From Paracoccus aurantiacus (lineage in GTDB: Bacteria > Pseudomonadota > Alphaproteobacteria > Rhodobacterales > Rhodobacteraceae): 64,000 bases of DNA. Location: contig NZ_VOPL01000001.1 in NCBI RefSeq assembly GCF_007993065.1, positions 248,001 through 312,000 on the forward strand, written 5' to 3'. Both the position numbers and the translations under genes were made by a program. Below, one piece after another: positions 26,851 to 35,524 of the stretch (position 1 is its first letter; each line of letters starts with the position of its first letter). The notes beneath the pieces are model-generated. The model did no database searches. It had not been told where the DNA came from and saw nothing but the letters and a program-made list of their open reading frames with translations.

Positions 26851-28238
26851 GACGGCCGATTACGGCGCGGCCGGCGGGTTTCTCGCTGCGCCGCCGTCTG
26901 GTCTGGCAGTTCGCCACGCTTTCCGTGCTGCTTGTGGTGGTGCTGTTCTTTGCCGTCAGACTTGCAGCCGAACGTGCGTCACGGGCCAGTCAGGACGCGG
27001 TTCTGGGCGCTGCTGTGATTGCCATCGGTGACGGAATCCGCCCGGTCGAAGAAGGGCTGTCGGTCGATCTGCCCTATGCCGCATTCTCGATGCTTGGTGC
27101 GATGGGCAGCGAGCGCATTTTCTACAGCCTCGCGATCGGGCCGCGTCTCGTTTCGGGTTACGAGAACCTGCCGCAGCCGCCGGTCGCGCCGGGCGATCTG
27201 TCGCCGGTATTTTATGACGCGCCCTATCACGACAGCCAGCTTCGCCTTGCCGCCGTGACGCGCCGCGTGCTGCTGGACGACTCGCTTCAGGAAGTCACGG
27301 TGGTGCTTGGTCAGACCCGTAACGGACAGGCCGCGATTGCGCGCGAAACGGCGCGCAGTGCCGCCTGGGTCGGCATCGGCTTTCTGCTGCTGGCGGTTCC
27401 GATGGCACTTTGGGCGGCGCGCGCCGTAATCGGGCCTGTGGATCTGCTTGCAGGTGCGGTGACGCGGCGCGGCCCTCGCGATCTGCGCCCGGTCCGTCAC
27501 CCGGCACCGCGCGAACTGGTGCCGCTTGTCGCGGCGCTGAATGGCTTCATCTCGCGTCTGCATTCAACGCTGCAACTGACCGAAACCTTCATTTTCGAGG
27601 CGGCGCACCGTATTCGCACGCCGCTTTCGCTGGTGCGCGTGGAAGCCGAAATCGCGCTTTCAGAAACCGACGAGGAAGAGACCCGCGCCCGCCTTCGCAG
27701 GATGCTGCGTGCCATTAACGAAAGCAGCCGCTCGGCCAGCCAGATACTCGATCATGCGACCGTTCTTTACCGAAGCGAACAGTTCGAACCGGCATCGCTC
27801 GATCTTGGGCAGTTGACGGCCTGCGTGCTGCGCGCCGTCGATCCGATTGCCGAGATGCGCGAGATCGAGATCGTTTCTTCGGGGCTGGATCTGCCGTGCC
27901 CGATTCAGGGCGACGAGCGGATGCTGGAGGTGGCAATCCGCAATATTCTCGACAATGCGCTGAAATACTCTCATGACGAGGGCCGCATCACGGTCACGCT
28001 GCGCCAGAGCGATGGACGCGCGGCGCTTCTTGTCGAAGACGAGGGGCGCGGCCTCGCCCCCGGCGATGACAGGCTGAGCGGTCGGTTCAGGCGCGGCAGC
28101 AATGTCGGCGATGTCGTCGGATCGGGTCTGGGGCTGACCATCGTGGAAGAAGCCGCCACAGCCCATGGCGGCAGCTTCATCCTGCAATCACGGGCGGAGA
28201 AAGGCGCATGCGCGATCTTCTACTTGCCATTGGCCTGA
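26847..28238 (+). CDS. tctE: Sensor histidine kinase (TctE-like)
   Basis: This 463-residue kinase has two membrane helices (about 15-37 and 170-195) flanking a periplasmic sensor. The His box is FEAAHRIRTPLSLVRVE near residue 253; the usual SHELRTPL is altered to AHRIRTPL. The ATPase part has IRNILDNALKYSHDE (N box), VEDEGRGL and GSGLGLTIVEEAATAHGG (G boxes). It would phosphorylate TctD in response to a periplasmic carboxylate. Its 3' end overlaps the next gene by 31 bases, and that gene's ribosome binding site lies within it. Confidence 0.92.
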   Translation: MRRPITARPAGFSLRRRLVWQFATLSVLLVVVLFFAVRLAAERASRASQDAVLGAAVIAIGDGIRPVEEGLSVDLPYAAFSMLGAMGSERIFYSLAIGPRLVSGYENLPQPPVAPGDLSPVFYDAPYHDSQLRLAAVTRRVLLDDSLQEVTVVLGQTRNGQAAIARETARSAAWVGIGFLLLAVPMALWAARAVIGPVDLLAGAVTRRGPRDLRPVRHPAPRELVPLVAALNGFISRLHSTLQLTETFIFEAAHRIRTPLSLVRVEAEIALSETDEEETRARLRRMLRAINESSRSASQILDHATVLYRSEQFEPASLDLGQLTACVLRAVDPIAEMREIEIVSSGLDLPCPIQGDERMLEVAIRNILDNALKYSHDEGRITVTLRQSDGRAALLVEDEGRGLAPGDDRLSGRFRRGSNVGDVVGSGLGLTIVEEAATAHGGSFILQSRAEKGACAIFYLPLA

Positions 28239-29233
28239 TCCTTTCGACGGGGCTTTCCGCCCCGGCATTCGAGGTCGAGCAGGAGCGTATCTTCGGCGAC
28301 CCGGACGGGCGCGAGCTGACGATCCTGTCCACGACCGATGTGCCCGCGATTGCCCCGGTGCTCGAGGCCTTTGCAAGCGCCAATCCCGACATACGCATCC
28401 GATATATGCAGGCATCCAGCATCGAGGTGTATCGTGCGATCCATGACGAACAGGCCGAGATCGACCTGGTGATGTCCTCGGCGATGGACCTGCAGATGAA
28501 GCTTGCGAATGATGGCTATGCCGCCTCCATCTCGCCCGATCCTGGCGGCCTGCCGGACTGGGCGCGCTGGCGCGATCAGCTTTTCGGTATCGGGCTGGAG
28601 CCTGTCCTGACGCTCGCATCGCGCCGGGGCCTCGGCGATCTCCCCCCGCCGCGGACCCGGCGCGACCTGATCGCAATGCTGCGCGAAAACCCCGCGCTGT
28701 TCGACGGGCGTATCGCGACATATGACCCGCAACGCTCTGGCGTCGGCTATTTCCTCATCTCGCAGGATAGCGGCCAGTCCGAGGGTTTCTGGCGTCTGGC
28801 AGAGGTGATGGGGCGGCTGAACGGACAGCTTTACTGCTGTTCCGGTGAGATGATCGATGATCTCAGGGCAGGGCGTATCACCATCGCCTATAATGTCGTG
28901 GCCAGCTATGCCGCACGCTACGCGCCCGACGATCCCGACCTGATCCGACTGGTGCTGGAGGATTATACCTTCGCGATCCTGCGCTCCGCGCTCGTTCCCG
29001 TGAACGCGCCGGACCCGAAACTTGCGACGGATATGATTTCGTTCATGCTGACACCCGAGGCGCAACGGATCATTGCCGCAAGTGCAGGTGTCGCGATGAT
29101 CCCCGGAACCGGGCCGCGCCCGTCCGTATATATGCGCCCGATCCGCCTTGATGCAGGGCTTCTGGTTTACAGCGACCAGTTGCGCCGCGACGGGCTGCTG
29201 GCCGAATGGAACGCCGCAATGGTTCAGCCCTGA
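28208..29233 (+). CDS. AfuA-like periplasmic solute-binding protein of a two-component locus
   Basis: This 341-residue protein has a signal peptide (about 1-20, ending LSAPAF) and an extracellular solute-binding fold of the iron-type/AfuA class (GRELTILSTTDVPAIAPVLEAFASANPDI and the later MLTPEAQRIIAAS). It begins 31 bp before the end of tctE, with GGAGAAAGG inside tctE as ribosome binding site, so it is cotranscribed with the kinase rather than with an ABC transporter. No permease or ATPase gene is adjacent. This fits a binding protein that presents ligand to the sensor domain (inference), as proposed for some TctDE/AfuA-type loci. Iron transport seems unlikely here. Confidence 0.8.
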   Translation: MRDLLLAIGLILSTGLSAPAFEVEQERIFGDPDGRELTILSTTDVPAIAPVLEAFASANPDIRIRYMQASSIEVYRAIHDEQAEIDLVMSSAMDLQMKLANDGYAASISPDPGGLPDWARWRDQLFGIGLEPVLTLASRRGLGDLPPPRTRRDLIAMLRENPALFDGRIATYDPQRSGVGYFLISQDSGQSEGFWRLAEVMGRLNGQLYCCSGEMIDDLRAGRITIAYNVVASYAARYAPDDPDLIRLVLEDYTFAILRSALVPVNAPDPKLATDMISFMLTPEAQRIIAASAGVAMIPGTGPRPSVYMRPIRLDAGLLVYSDQLRRDGLLAEWNAAMVQP

Positions 29234-29238
29234 GCGGA

Positions 29239-29265
29239 AGCGAGGTTGCCGGGGTAAACCTCGCT
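29239..29265 (+). terminator. Hairpin after the binding-protein gene
   Basis: A 9-bp stem (AGCGAGGTT / AACCTCGCT, 9-nt loop) starts 6 bp after the stop. There is no T tract, so termination by this hairpin alone is uncertain. Confidence 0.4.
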
Positions 29266-29370
29266 GCACGCGATGTTTCGCAAGACACGATGCGTAGCGA
29301 TGCCGGGAAGTTCCCTTCGACACAGAAGATAGCGCCGGCCTTTGCTGGATTATTCGCAGCTTTGGAGTCG

Positions 29371-29464
29371 TGGCGGAAGAGGAGGGAGTCGAACCCACCA
29401 AAGACGCCGCGCGCCTCTCGCCGGATTTGAAGTCCGGGCACCCCACCGGGGATGTTGCTCTTCC
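29371..29464 (-). tRNA. selC: Selenocysteine tRNA (tRNA-Sec, anticodon UCA)
   Basis: The 94-base minus-strand gene folds as tRNA-Sec. The acceptor ends are GGAAGAG and CTCTTCC, with G discriminator and an encoded CCA. The D arm is a 6-bp stem with a very small loop, a hallmark of tRNA-Sec. The anticodon arm is CCGGA-CTTCAAA-TCCGG, with anticodon TCA. A long variable arm (8-bp stem including two G-U pairs) and a T arm with GGTTCGACTCC follow. It decodes in-frame UGA as selenocysteine with SelB. selA, selB and selD are not in this window. It lies alone between the binding-protein gene and the divergent cupin gene. Confidence 0.93.
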
Positions 29465-29471
29465 ACTGGCG

Positions 29472-29500
29472 ACAGTAGTTGGTCGGGCGTGAAGGGGCAA
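29472..29500 (-). promoter_or_regulatory. Putative promoter of selC
   Basis: On the minus strand TTGCCC (29495-29500) and TACTGT (29472-29477) are 17 bp apart, and the -10 lies 7 bp before the first tRNA base. The positions fit a constitutive tRNA promoter, though the -10 matches only 3 of 6. Confidence 0.4.
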
Positions 29501-29610
29501 TGTCGGTTCAATTGATTGATCCGCCTCATATCGCCTAGTGATATTCGGCTGTTTTCACCAGGCCGGTGCAGGCCTATCGTCCGGGCAGTGTCGGACGAAG
29601 GAGAGAAGCG

Positions 29611-30006
29611 ATGAAGATCACGAAAGGCGGGTCGGCAGATTCCGCGAAAGGCCCGTCGGATTATTTCACCGGACATGTGCGGATTGACGCACCGTTCAGC
29701 ACGAGTGAGCCTGCGCGAACCGGCGGCGCGACCGTTACGTTCGAACCCGGTGCGCGCACGGCCTGGCACACCCATCCGCTTGGACAGACGCTGATCGTGA
29801 CGTCCGGCCTTGGCTGGGTGCAGCGCGAGGGTGGCCCGAAAGAAGAAATTCGTCCGGGCGACATCGTGTGGTTCGAGCCAGGCGAAAAGCATTGGCATGG
29901 TGCGACCGACCGGACAGCCATGACCCATATCGCCATCGCGGAGTCCGTTGACGGATCGCCAGTGACGTGGCTGGAACATGTATCCGACGCGGATTACGGG
30001 GCCTGA
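29611..30006 (+). CDS. Small cupin-domain protein
   Basis: This 131-residue protein has one cupin domain with both motifs. The first is [22 protein letters not shown] (His pair plus Gln) and the second is [20 protein letters not shown]. Such (R)-mandelonitrile-lyase-like small cupins bind a metal through the His residues; many are of unknown substrate. AAGGAG lies 7-8 bp before the ATG at 29611, so the longer in-frame extension is rejected. It is a single-gene unit closed by a strong terminator. Confidence 0.88.
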   Translation: MKITKGGSADSAKGPSDYFTGHVRIDAPFSTSEPARTGGATVTFEPGARTAWHTHPLGQTLIVTSGLGWVQREGGPKEEIRPGDIVWFEPGEKHWHGATDRTAMTHIAIAESVDGSPVTWLEHVSDADYGA

Positions 30007-30014
30007 TCAATTCA

Positions 30015-30048
30015 AAAGCGGACGGCGTGGATGCCGTCCGCTTTCCTT
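30015..30048 (+). terminator. Terminator of the cupin gene (may serve both strands)
   Basis: A perfect 12-bp stem (AAAGCGGACGGC / GCCGTCCGCTTT) with a 6-nt loop is followed by CCTTG. It lies 8 bp after the cupin stop and before the convergent OmpA stop. Confidence 0.8.
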
Positions 30049-30083
30049 GTTATCGCCGTCCGGCAACTTTTGCCGGTGAGGTG

Positions 30084-32006
30084 TCAGTTTGATGCAGTCT
30101 GCAGCAGATCGGTGATCCGGCGAACCGATGCACGGCGGTTTTCGCGCAGATCGCCTTCGCGATTGACCATCAGGAACTGCTCGCCATAGCCCTGAACCAC
30201 CATGTTTTCTGGCGGAACGTCGAAATATTCGGTCAGGGCAAGCGCCACCGATTCCGCGCGGCGGTCCGAAAGCGCCAGGTTGGCCGCGTCTGAACCGACG
30301 GTGTCGGTATAGCCCTCGATCATGAACATCTCGTTCGGGTTTTCCGCGATAGATCCGCGGATCACGTCGCCAAGGGCAGCAAGCTGTTCTGCCTGGTCGG
30401 GCTTGATCGCGGCCGATCCGGTGTCGAAGGTGATCGAGTCGATATTGACCGGCGCAACCAGCGAGCGGACCTGCGCAATGTCGCGGACCTGGGCCAGCGT
30501 GAACCGGCGGTCTGCGGCAGATTGTGCCATCAGTGCGGCGCGCAGCTCGGCCTCGTCCATCTGGCTTGCGGTGACGCGAGAGGTCGGCGCGGGCGCAGGA
30601 AGGTTGGCGATATCGACCGGTTCGGCGGCGGTATCGTCGATCAGCTGGCGCGTGGTGCCGTCGGCGGATACCAGCGTGCGCTGCAGCACGCGCAGATCGG
30701 CGTCGCGGATGGTCACGACCTGGCTGCCATCGGCGCGCGTCACAATGGTGCGCGACGAGCCGTCGCTGAAGTTTTCGGTCTTCACGGTCGATCCGGGCTG
30801 ACGCAGCAGCGCGACCTCGTCCTTGATAACCTGCTGGCTGCCATCGGCACGGGTGACGACGACACGGTCAGGAGAGCTGAGCGCAACCTGACGGTTATTG
30901 GCCAGCATCGCGCCAACGGCCACACCAGCGCCGCCGATCAGCAATGCCTTCACCAGATCGTTATTGTCGTCGTCATCGTCGTTCGACGCCTGCTGTTCGG
31001 CAGGCTGGCCATCACCGTTTCCGGCCATCGCATCACGAAGGTTTGTCGCGAAATCTTCGGCGGAAGAACGCGTGTTATCCTCAGTGATCGTCTCCTCGGT
31101 CACTTCGGCATCGGCATCGCTTGCGTTCAAGGCGGCGGCGACGGGCGCTGCGGTAACTTCTGCAGCCTCCTTCGCGGCTTCGGTTTCCTTCGCACCTTCT
31201 TCCGGCGCAGCCGTTGCGGTTTCGTTGCTCGCTTCGCTGTTACCAGCGGCAGGCGTCGCAGGCTCTACCTCGGCTTGCGTCTCAGTGGATTTTGCTTCCA
31301 TCGCCTTTTTCAAAGCTTCGGCATCGGTCGCTTCTGCCTTTGGCTCTGGCTCGGTCGCAGTCGCGTTCGCGTCTGCATTGGCATCGGCCGCCGGTGCGGC
31401 CTGAGCTTCGCTGTTTGCTTCGGGCGCGTCGGTTTTGTCTGCCTCGGCTTCCAGCGCCTTTTCCAGCTCGGCTGCATCGGTGGACTCGTCAGCCGGCGTC
31501 ATCGCTTCCATGACTTCGGAACCCGATGCGTCCGCATCAGCGTCAGATGCGCCGACTGGCGCGTCCGCCGCAGGTTCTGGTTCGGCTTCAGTGGAGGCAG
31601 CAGCCTCTTCGTCAGGGGCTTCGGGTGTAGCTTCTGCTTCAGCTTCTGGCGCAGCCTCGGGCTCCGGCTCCGGCTGCGCAGGCGCGGCTTCCGCCTCGGG
31701 GGCGGGCTCAGCAGGTGCGGCCTCTGCAGGTGTTTCGGCTGCGGGTGCGTCTGCGGCGGGCGCTTCTTCTGGCGCGGCTTCCTCGGCAGGTGCCTCTTCG
31801 GCAGGTGTCTCTTCGGCAGGTGCAGCGACCGGAGCCGAGGTTTCACACGGCGCGGCAGTGCCGTCGGCACATGTCACGCCGTCCCCTGCGGGCTGTTGCT
31901 CGGCCCCGGCTTCCGGCGCAGCGGTGGTTTGAGCCGCGGCCAGATGGGGGGCCATAAGCGAAAGGCAGGCCGCGATTGCGGTGGTGTTGTTGATGATCCG
32001 GCGCAT
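30084..32006 (-). CDS. OmpA-domain protein with a long Ala/Glu/Pro-rich stalk
   Basis: This 640-residue protein has a signal peptide (about 1-25, ending APHLAAAQ). A very long low-complexity region (about 52-337) is made of Ala, Glu, Pro, Asp and Thr. A short Gly-rich hydrophobic patch (about 350-368, KALLIGGAGVAVGAML) follows an Asp run. Two VTRADGSQ repeats lie at about 384 and 422. The C-terminal OmpA domain (about 522-632) has FDTGSAAIKPDQ, IEGYTDTVGSDAANLALSDRRA and YGEQF. It should bind peptidoglycan; the acidic stalk may span the periplasm or be surface-exposed (inference). GGAG lies 5 bp before the ATG at 32006. Confidence 0.82.
   Translation of the reverse strand: MRRIINNTTAIAACLSLMAPHLAAAQTTAAPEAGAEQQPAGDGVTCADGTAAPCETSAPVAAPAEETPAEEAPAEEAAPEEAPAADAPAAETPAEAAPAEPAPEAEAAPAQPEPEPEAAPEAEAEATPEAPDEEAAASTEAEPEPAADAPVGASDADADASGSEVMEAMTPADESTDAAELEKALEAEADKTDAPEANSEAQAAPAADANADANATATEPEPKAEATDAEALKKAMEAKSTETQAEVEPATPAAGNSEASNETATAAPEEGAKETEAAKEAAEVTAAPVAAALNASDADAEVTEETITEDNTRSSAEDFATNLRDAMAGNGDGQPAEQQASNDDDDDNNDLVKALLIGGAGVAVGAMLANNRQVALSSPDRVVVTRADGSQQVIKDEVALLRQPGSTVKTENFSDGSSRTIVTRADGSQVVTIRDADLRVLQRTLVSADGTTRQLIDDTAAEPVDIANLPAPAPTSRVTASQMDEAELRAALMAQSAADRRFTLAQVRDIAQVRSLVAPVNIDSITFDTGSAAIKPDQAEQLAALGDVIRGSIAENPNEMFMIEGYTDTVGSDAANLALSDRRAESVALALTEYFDVPPENMVVQGYGEQFLMVNREGDLRENRRASVRRITDLLQTASN
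30996..31853 (-). repeat. Low-complexity coding repeat (Ala/Glu/Pro/Asp)
   Basis: This codes about 285 residues of near-repetitive AEAAPAEPAPEAE-like sequence. It produces long spurious open frames on the other strand. Confidence 0.8.
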
Positions 32007-32234
32007 GTCATCTCCTCTGTTTGGCATCACGTCGATCGGATTGACGACAGAACCGGCCAGTTCGGCACACGGTTCCCAACATCTGCGTGATCAGCGCGTA
32101 TTTCTGGCGCGGTCATCGGCGCTTTCCCACCGAAGCGCGCCCGGATCGCTGCGCGCTTCGTGTTGTCAGGCGGCAAGCGCTGCTGGTAACCTTGCCGCAA
32201 GAACAAGAATAACGGGCAGTGAAGAGGATACAGG

Positions 32235-32741
32235 ATGAAATTTCCGCAAGCGAAGCGATGGCGCGCCGTTGCCGGGATCTCGGTCATGGTGGTGCTGGCA
32301 GGGTGTTCGCTGGGACGGCGACACAGCGCGCAGGACTGCATGGAACGGGCGATGTATTTCGAATCGAACCGCTCCAGCCGGGACGGGATGATCGCGGTGG
32401 GCAGCGTGGTGATGAACCGCGTCCGCTCTGACAAGTTCCCGAACACCGTTTGCGAGGTGGTTGGCCAGAAAAACCAGTTCGCGCGCGGCGTGATGACGAA
32501 GAAGATGAACGACCGCTCGGTCCCGCTGGTCCGCGAGGCGGCGCGGTCCGTTCTGCGCGGCGAGCGGCATCCTCTTATCGCGGACGCGACGTTTTTTCAC
32601 ACTGCGGGATACAGCTTCCCGTATGATAACATGCACTACGTTCTGGTCACGGGCGGCAACGCTTTCTACGAAAAGCGCAAAAGCAATCTGGTGACCCGTC
32701 CCGTTCCGCCGCCGCCACTGGAAGGCATCACGGGACGCTGA
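32235..32741 (+). CDS. SleB-like cell wall hydrolase (Hydrolase_2), lipoprotein
   Basis: This 168-residue protein has a lipoprotein signal with the lipobox LAGC at residues 21-24 (Cys24). The mature part matches the SleB/CwlJ-type Hydrolase_2 domain: DCMERAMYFESNRSSRDGMIAVGSVVMNRV, where Glu residues are catalytic candidates, and CEVVGQKNQF. FFHTAGYSF follows. In non-spore-formers such proteins remodel peptidoglycan. The 228-bp gap upstream separates it from the divergent OmpA gene, and no clear promoter was seen there. Confidence 0.88.
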   Translation: MKFPQAKRWRAVAGISVMVVLAGCSLGRRHSAQDCMERAMYFESNRSSRDGMIAVGSVVMNRVRSDKFPNTVCEVVGQKNQFARGVMTKKMNDRSVPLVREAARSVLRGERHPLIADATFFHTAGYSFPYDNMHYVLVTGGNAFYEKRKSNLVTRPVPPPPLEGITGR

Positions 32742-32774
32742 GCGGGGCGACCAACGCTAACGAAAGAGGATGAA

Positions 32775-33659
32775 ATGTCAGATTATCCCGTGCGCATGGA
32801 CATCCATCCGGAGGTGCAGGCCTTTTTCGATGAGGGCACGAACACGATCAGTTACATCGTGCGCGATCCCACATCGAATGCCTGCGCGATTGTCGATAGC
32901 GTCATGGATATCGACTATGCCGCCGGGCGCATCATGCACGATCATGCCGACGAACTGATACGCCAGGTCGGGGCTGACAATCTGGACCTGCAATGGATCA
33001 TCGAGACTCATGTCCATGCCGATCACCTGTCAGCCGCGCCCTATATCCAGGAACGGCTGGGCGGCAAGATCGGCATCGGCGCGAATATCCAGGTCGTGCA
33101 GAACACCTTCGGCAAGGTCTTCAACGAGGGCACAGAGTTCAGCCGCGACGGTTCGCAATTCGACAGACTTTTCGAGGATGGTGACAGCTATATGATCGGC
33201 AATATGCCGGCCTTCGCCATCTTCACGCCCGGCCACACGCCCGCCTGCATGGTTCATGTTGTCGGCGACGCGGCCTTCGTCGGCGACACGCTGTTCATGC
33301 CTGATGGCGGTTCCGCACGCGCCGATTTTCCGGGCGGCGATGCGGCCACGCTTTACGACAGCATTCAGAAAGTGCTTTCGCTGCCGGATCAGATGCGGCT
33401 GTTCATGTGTCACGATTACGCGCCGAACGGCCGTGCGATCCGCTGGGAAAGTACTGTCGCAGATGAGAAGGCGCACAACATCCATGTCGGCGGCGGCAAG
33501 ACGAAAGACGAGTTCGTGAAATTCCGCACCGAGCGCGACGCGACACTCGGTATGCCCCGGCTGATTATTCCGTCCCTGCAGGTGAACATGCGTGCAGGCG
33601 AGGTGCCGACCGACAAAGACGGCCGCCCGATGCTGAAAGTGCCGATAAATGGGCTGTAG
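32775..33659 (+). CDS. MBL-fold persulfide-dioxygenase-like hydrolase (Blh/ETHE1-type)
   Basis: This 294-residue enzyme has the metallo-beta-lactamase metal motif THVHADH (H79, H81, D83, H84), then GHTPACMVHVVGD and AFVGDTLFMPDGGSARADFPGGDA. LFMCHDY is also present. These are the features of the ETHE1/Blh group, in which GGSARADF-like loops mark persulfide dioxygenases. It would oxidise glutathione persulfide to sulfite with one iron (inferred). No rhodanese domain is fused and no BigR-type regulator is adjacent. The next gene is an anion transporter, consistent with sulfite/sulfate export. AGAGGAT lies a few bases before the ATG. Confidence 0.88.
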   Translation: MSDYPVRMDIHPEVQAFFDEGTNTISYIVRDPTSNACAIVDSVMDIDYAAGRIMHDHADELIRQVGADNLDLQWIIETHVHADHLSAAPYIQERLGGKIGIGANIQVVQNTFGKVFNEGTEFSRDGSQFDRLFEDGDSYMIGNMPAFAIFTPGHTPACMVHVVGDAAFVGDTLFMPDGGSARADFPGGDAATLYDSIQKVLSLPDQMRLFMCHDYAPNGRAIRWESTVADEKAHNIHVGGGKTKDEFVKFRTERDATLGMPRLIIPSLQVNMRAGEVPTDKDGRPMLKVPINGL

Positions 33660-33689
33660 GCAGCGCAAGGGCGGTGCCGGATACTGAGC

Positions 33690-35414
33690 TTGAGGCGCTA
33701 TTTCCCCATCTTTGACTGGGGCCGCCGCTACGACCGTGCGGCCCTGAGCAGCGATCTGCTGGCGGCGCTGATCGTGACGATCATGCTGATCCCGCAATCT
33801 CTGGCCTATGCGCTTCTGGCAGGATTGCCGCCAGAGGCGGGGATTTATGCCTCGATCGCGCCGCTCGTGCTTTATGCAATTTTCGGGACCAGCCGCGCCC
33901 TGGCGGTCGGGCCGGTCGCGGTTGTCTCGTTGCTGACGGCCTCGGCGGTGGGACAGGTCGCGGTGCAGGGCAGCGCAGGCTACGCGGCTGCGGCACTTTC
34001 ACTGGCGTTGATGTCAGGGCTGATGCTTCTGCTTCTCGGCTTTCTGCGGCTTGGATTTCTGGTCAATTTTCTGAGCCATCCTGTGATCGCGGGATTCATC
34101 ACCGCGTCCGGCATTCTGATCGCGACAAGCCAGATCAAGCATCTTCTGGGAATTGAGGCGGGCGGTCATACGCTGCCCAAGATGGTCGCCTCGATCCTTG
34201 CCCATCTGCGCGAGACCAATATCGCGACACTTGTGATTGGCATGAGCGTCATTGGCTTCCTGTTCTGGGTGCGGCGCGGGATGAAACCGTTTCTGCTTGG
34301 TATGGGCGTGCCGCCGCGGTTTGCCGATATCCTGACGAAGGCGGGGCCGGTCGCGGCGGTCGCTGCCTCGACTGCAGCAGTTTCGGTCTTCGGCCTTGCG
34401 GAAAGGGGCGTTAACATCGTGGGCGAGGTTCCGCAGGGACTTCCGCCATTGACGCTGCCCGCGCTTTCGCCCGATCTGCTTGGCGCGCTTTTGATGCCGG
34501 CGATCCTGATCTCGGTGATCGGGTTCGTCGAAAGCGTCTCGGTCGCACAGACCCTTGCGGCGAAACGGCGTCAGCGCATCGACCCCGATCAGGAACTGAT
34601 CGGCCTTGGTGCGGCGAATGTCGGCGCGGCCTTTACCGGCGGTTATCCGGTGACGGGTGGATTTGCGCGGTCTGTGGTGAATTTCGATGCCGGCGCGCAG
34701 ACGCCCGCAGCCGGGCTGTTCACCGCGATCGGGCTCGGCATTGCTGCGTTGGCGTTCACGCCGCTGGTCCACGACCTGCCCAATGCCACACTTGCCGCGA
34801 CGATTGTCGTCGCGGTGCTTGGGCTAGTCGATCTGTCGATCCTCAGGCGGACATGGAATTATTCGGTTTCGGATTTTGCAGCGGTCGCCGCGACAATCGT
34901 GCTGACGCTGTGTCTTGGCGTCGAAATCGGCGTTGCGTCCGGGGTGGCGACGTCGGTGATGCTGCAGATCTACAAGACATCGCGCCCGCATGTCGCTGAG
35001 GTCGGACTGGTTCCCGGCACGCAGCATTTCCGCAACGTGCTTCGGCATCGGGTCGAAACCGACCCGACGCTGCTGACCCTGCGCGTGGACGAGGCGCTTT
35101 ACTTCGCAAATGCGCGCTTTCTGGAGGCGCAGATTCAGGCGCGCGTGACTGAAGGATGCCGGATCCGGGATGTCGTCCTTATGTTTTCGGCGGTGAATGC
35201 AGTCGATTATTCGGCCCTCGAAAGCCTTGAGGCGATAAATTTCAGGCTGCGCGACATGGGCATCAGGCTGCATCTCTCGGAGGTGAAGGGCCCGGTCATG
35301 GACCGGCTGAAGCGGTCGCATTTTCTGGACGAACTGACCGGCGAGGTGTTCTTGTCGCAATATGACGCCTGGCGATGCCTTCGGGACGAAAGGCAGAGCG
35401 CAGCGGCGGAATAG
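33690..35414 (+). CDS. SulP family anion transporter with STAS domain
   Basis: This 574-residue protein has about 10-12 membrane segments (LIVTIMLIPQSLAYALLAGLPPEAGIYASI is the SulP signature) and a C-terminal STAS domain (about 455-560). SulP proteins move sulfate, bicarbonate or related anions. The gene lies 30 bp after a persulfide-dioxygenase-like gene, suggesting export or import of sulfur oxyanions. The only plausible start is TTG at 33690, since an in-frame stop lies 31 bp upstream and no ATG fits. The ribosome binding site is weak, so expression may be low or coupled. Confidence 0.88.
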   Translation: MRRYFPIFDWGRRYDRAALSSDLLAALIVTIMLIPQSLAYALLAGLPPEAGIYASIAPLVLYAIFGTSRALAVGPVAVVSLLTASAVGQVAVQGSAGYAAAALSLALMSGLMLLLLGFLRLGFLVNFLSHPVIAGFITASGILIATSQIKHLLGIEAGGHTLPKMVASILAHLRETNIATLVIGMSVIGFLFWVRRGMKPFLLGMGVPPRFADILTKAGPVAAVAASTAAVSVFGLAERGVNIVGEVPQGLPPLTLPALSPDLLGALLMPAILISVIGFVESVSVAQTLAAKRRQRIDPDQELIGLGAANVGAAFTGGYPVTGGFARSVVNFDAGAQTPAAGLFTAIGLGIAALAFTPLVHDLPNATLAATIVVAVLGLVDLSILRRTWNYSVSDFAAVAATIVLTLCLGVEIGVASGVATSVMLQIYKTSRPHVAEVGLVPGTQHFRNVLRHRVETDPTLLTLRVDEALYFANARFLEAQIQARVTEGCRIRDVVLMFSAVNAVDYSALESLEAINFRLRDMGIRLHLSEVKGPVMDRLKRSHFLDELTGEVFLSQYDAWRCLRDERQSAAAE

Positions 35415-35524
35415 GGAAACGCCTTGCGCGCAGGTCCAATGCGACAATTCGGCGCGCAATCGGTGCTGGAATGAGCGCGCCATTTCATTATCTTCGGCAG
35501 GATACGAGATACGGGAATCAGACC

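Noticed and set aside
29234..29370. Integrated island at the selC 3' end
   Set aside because: No integrase, no duplicated tRNA end and no foreign-looking genes are present next to selC.
30522..32090. 522-codon plus-strand frame with Cys/Gly/Phe-rich sequence
   Set aside because: It is the complement of the Ala/Glu-rich tract of the minus-strand OmpA gene; low complexity suppresses stops on the other strand.
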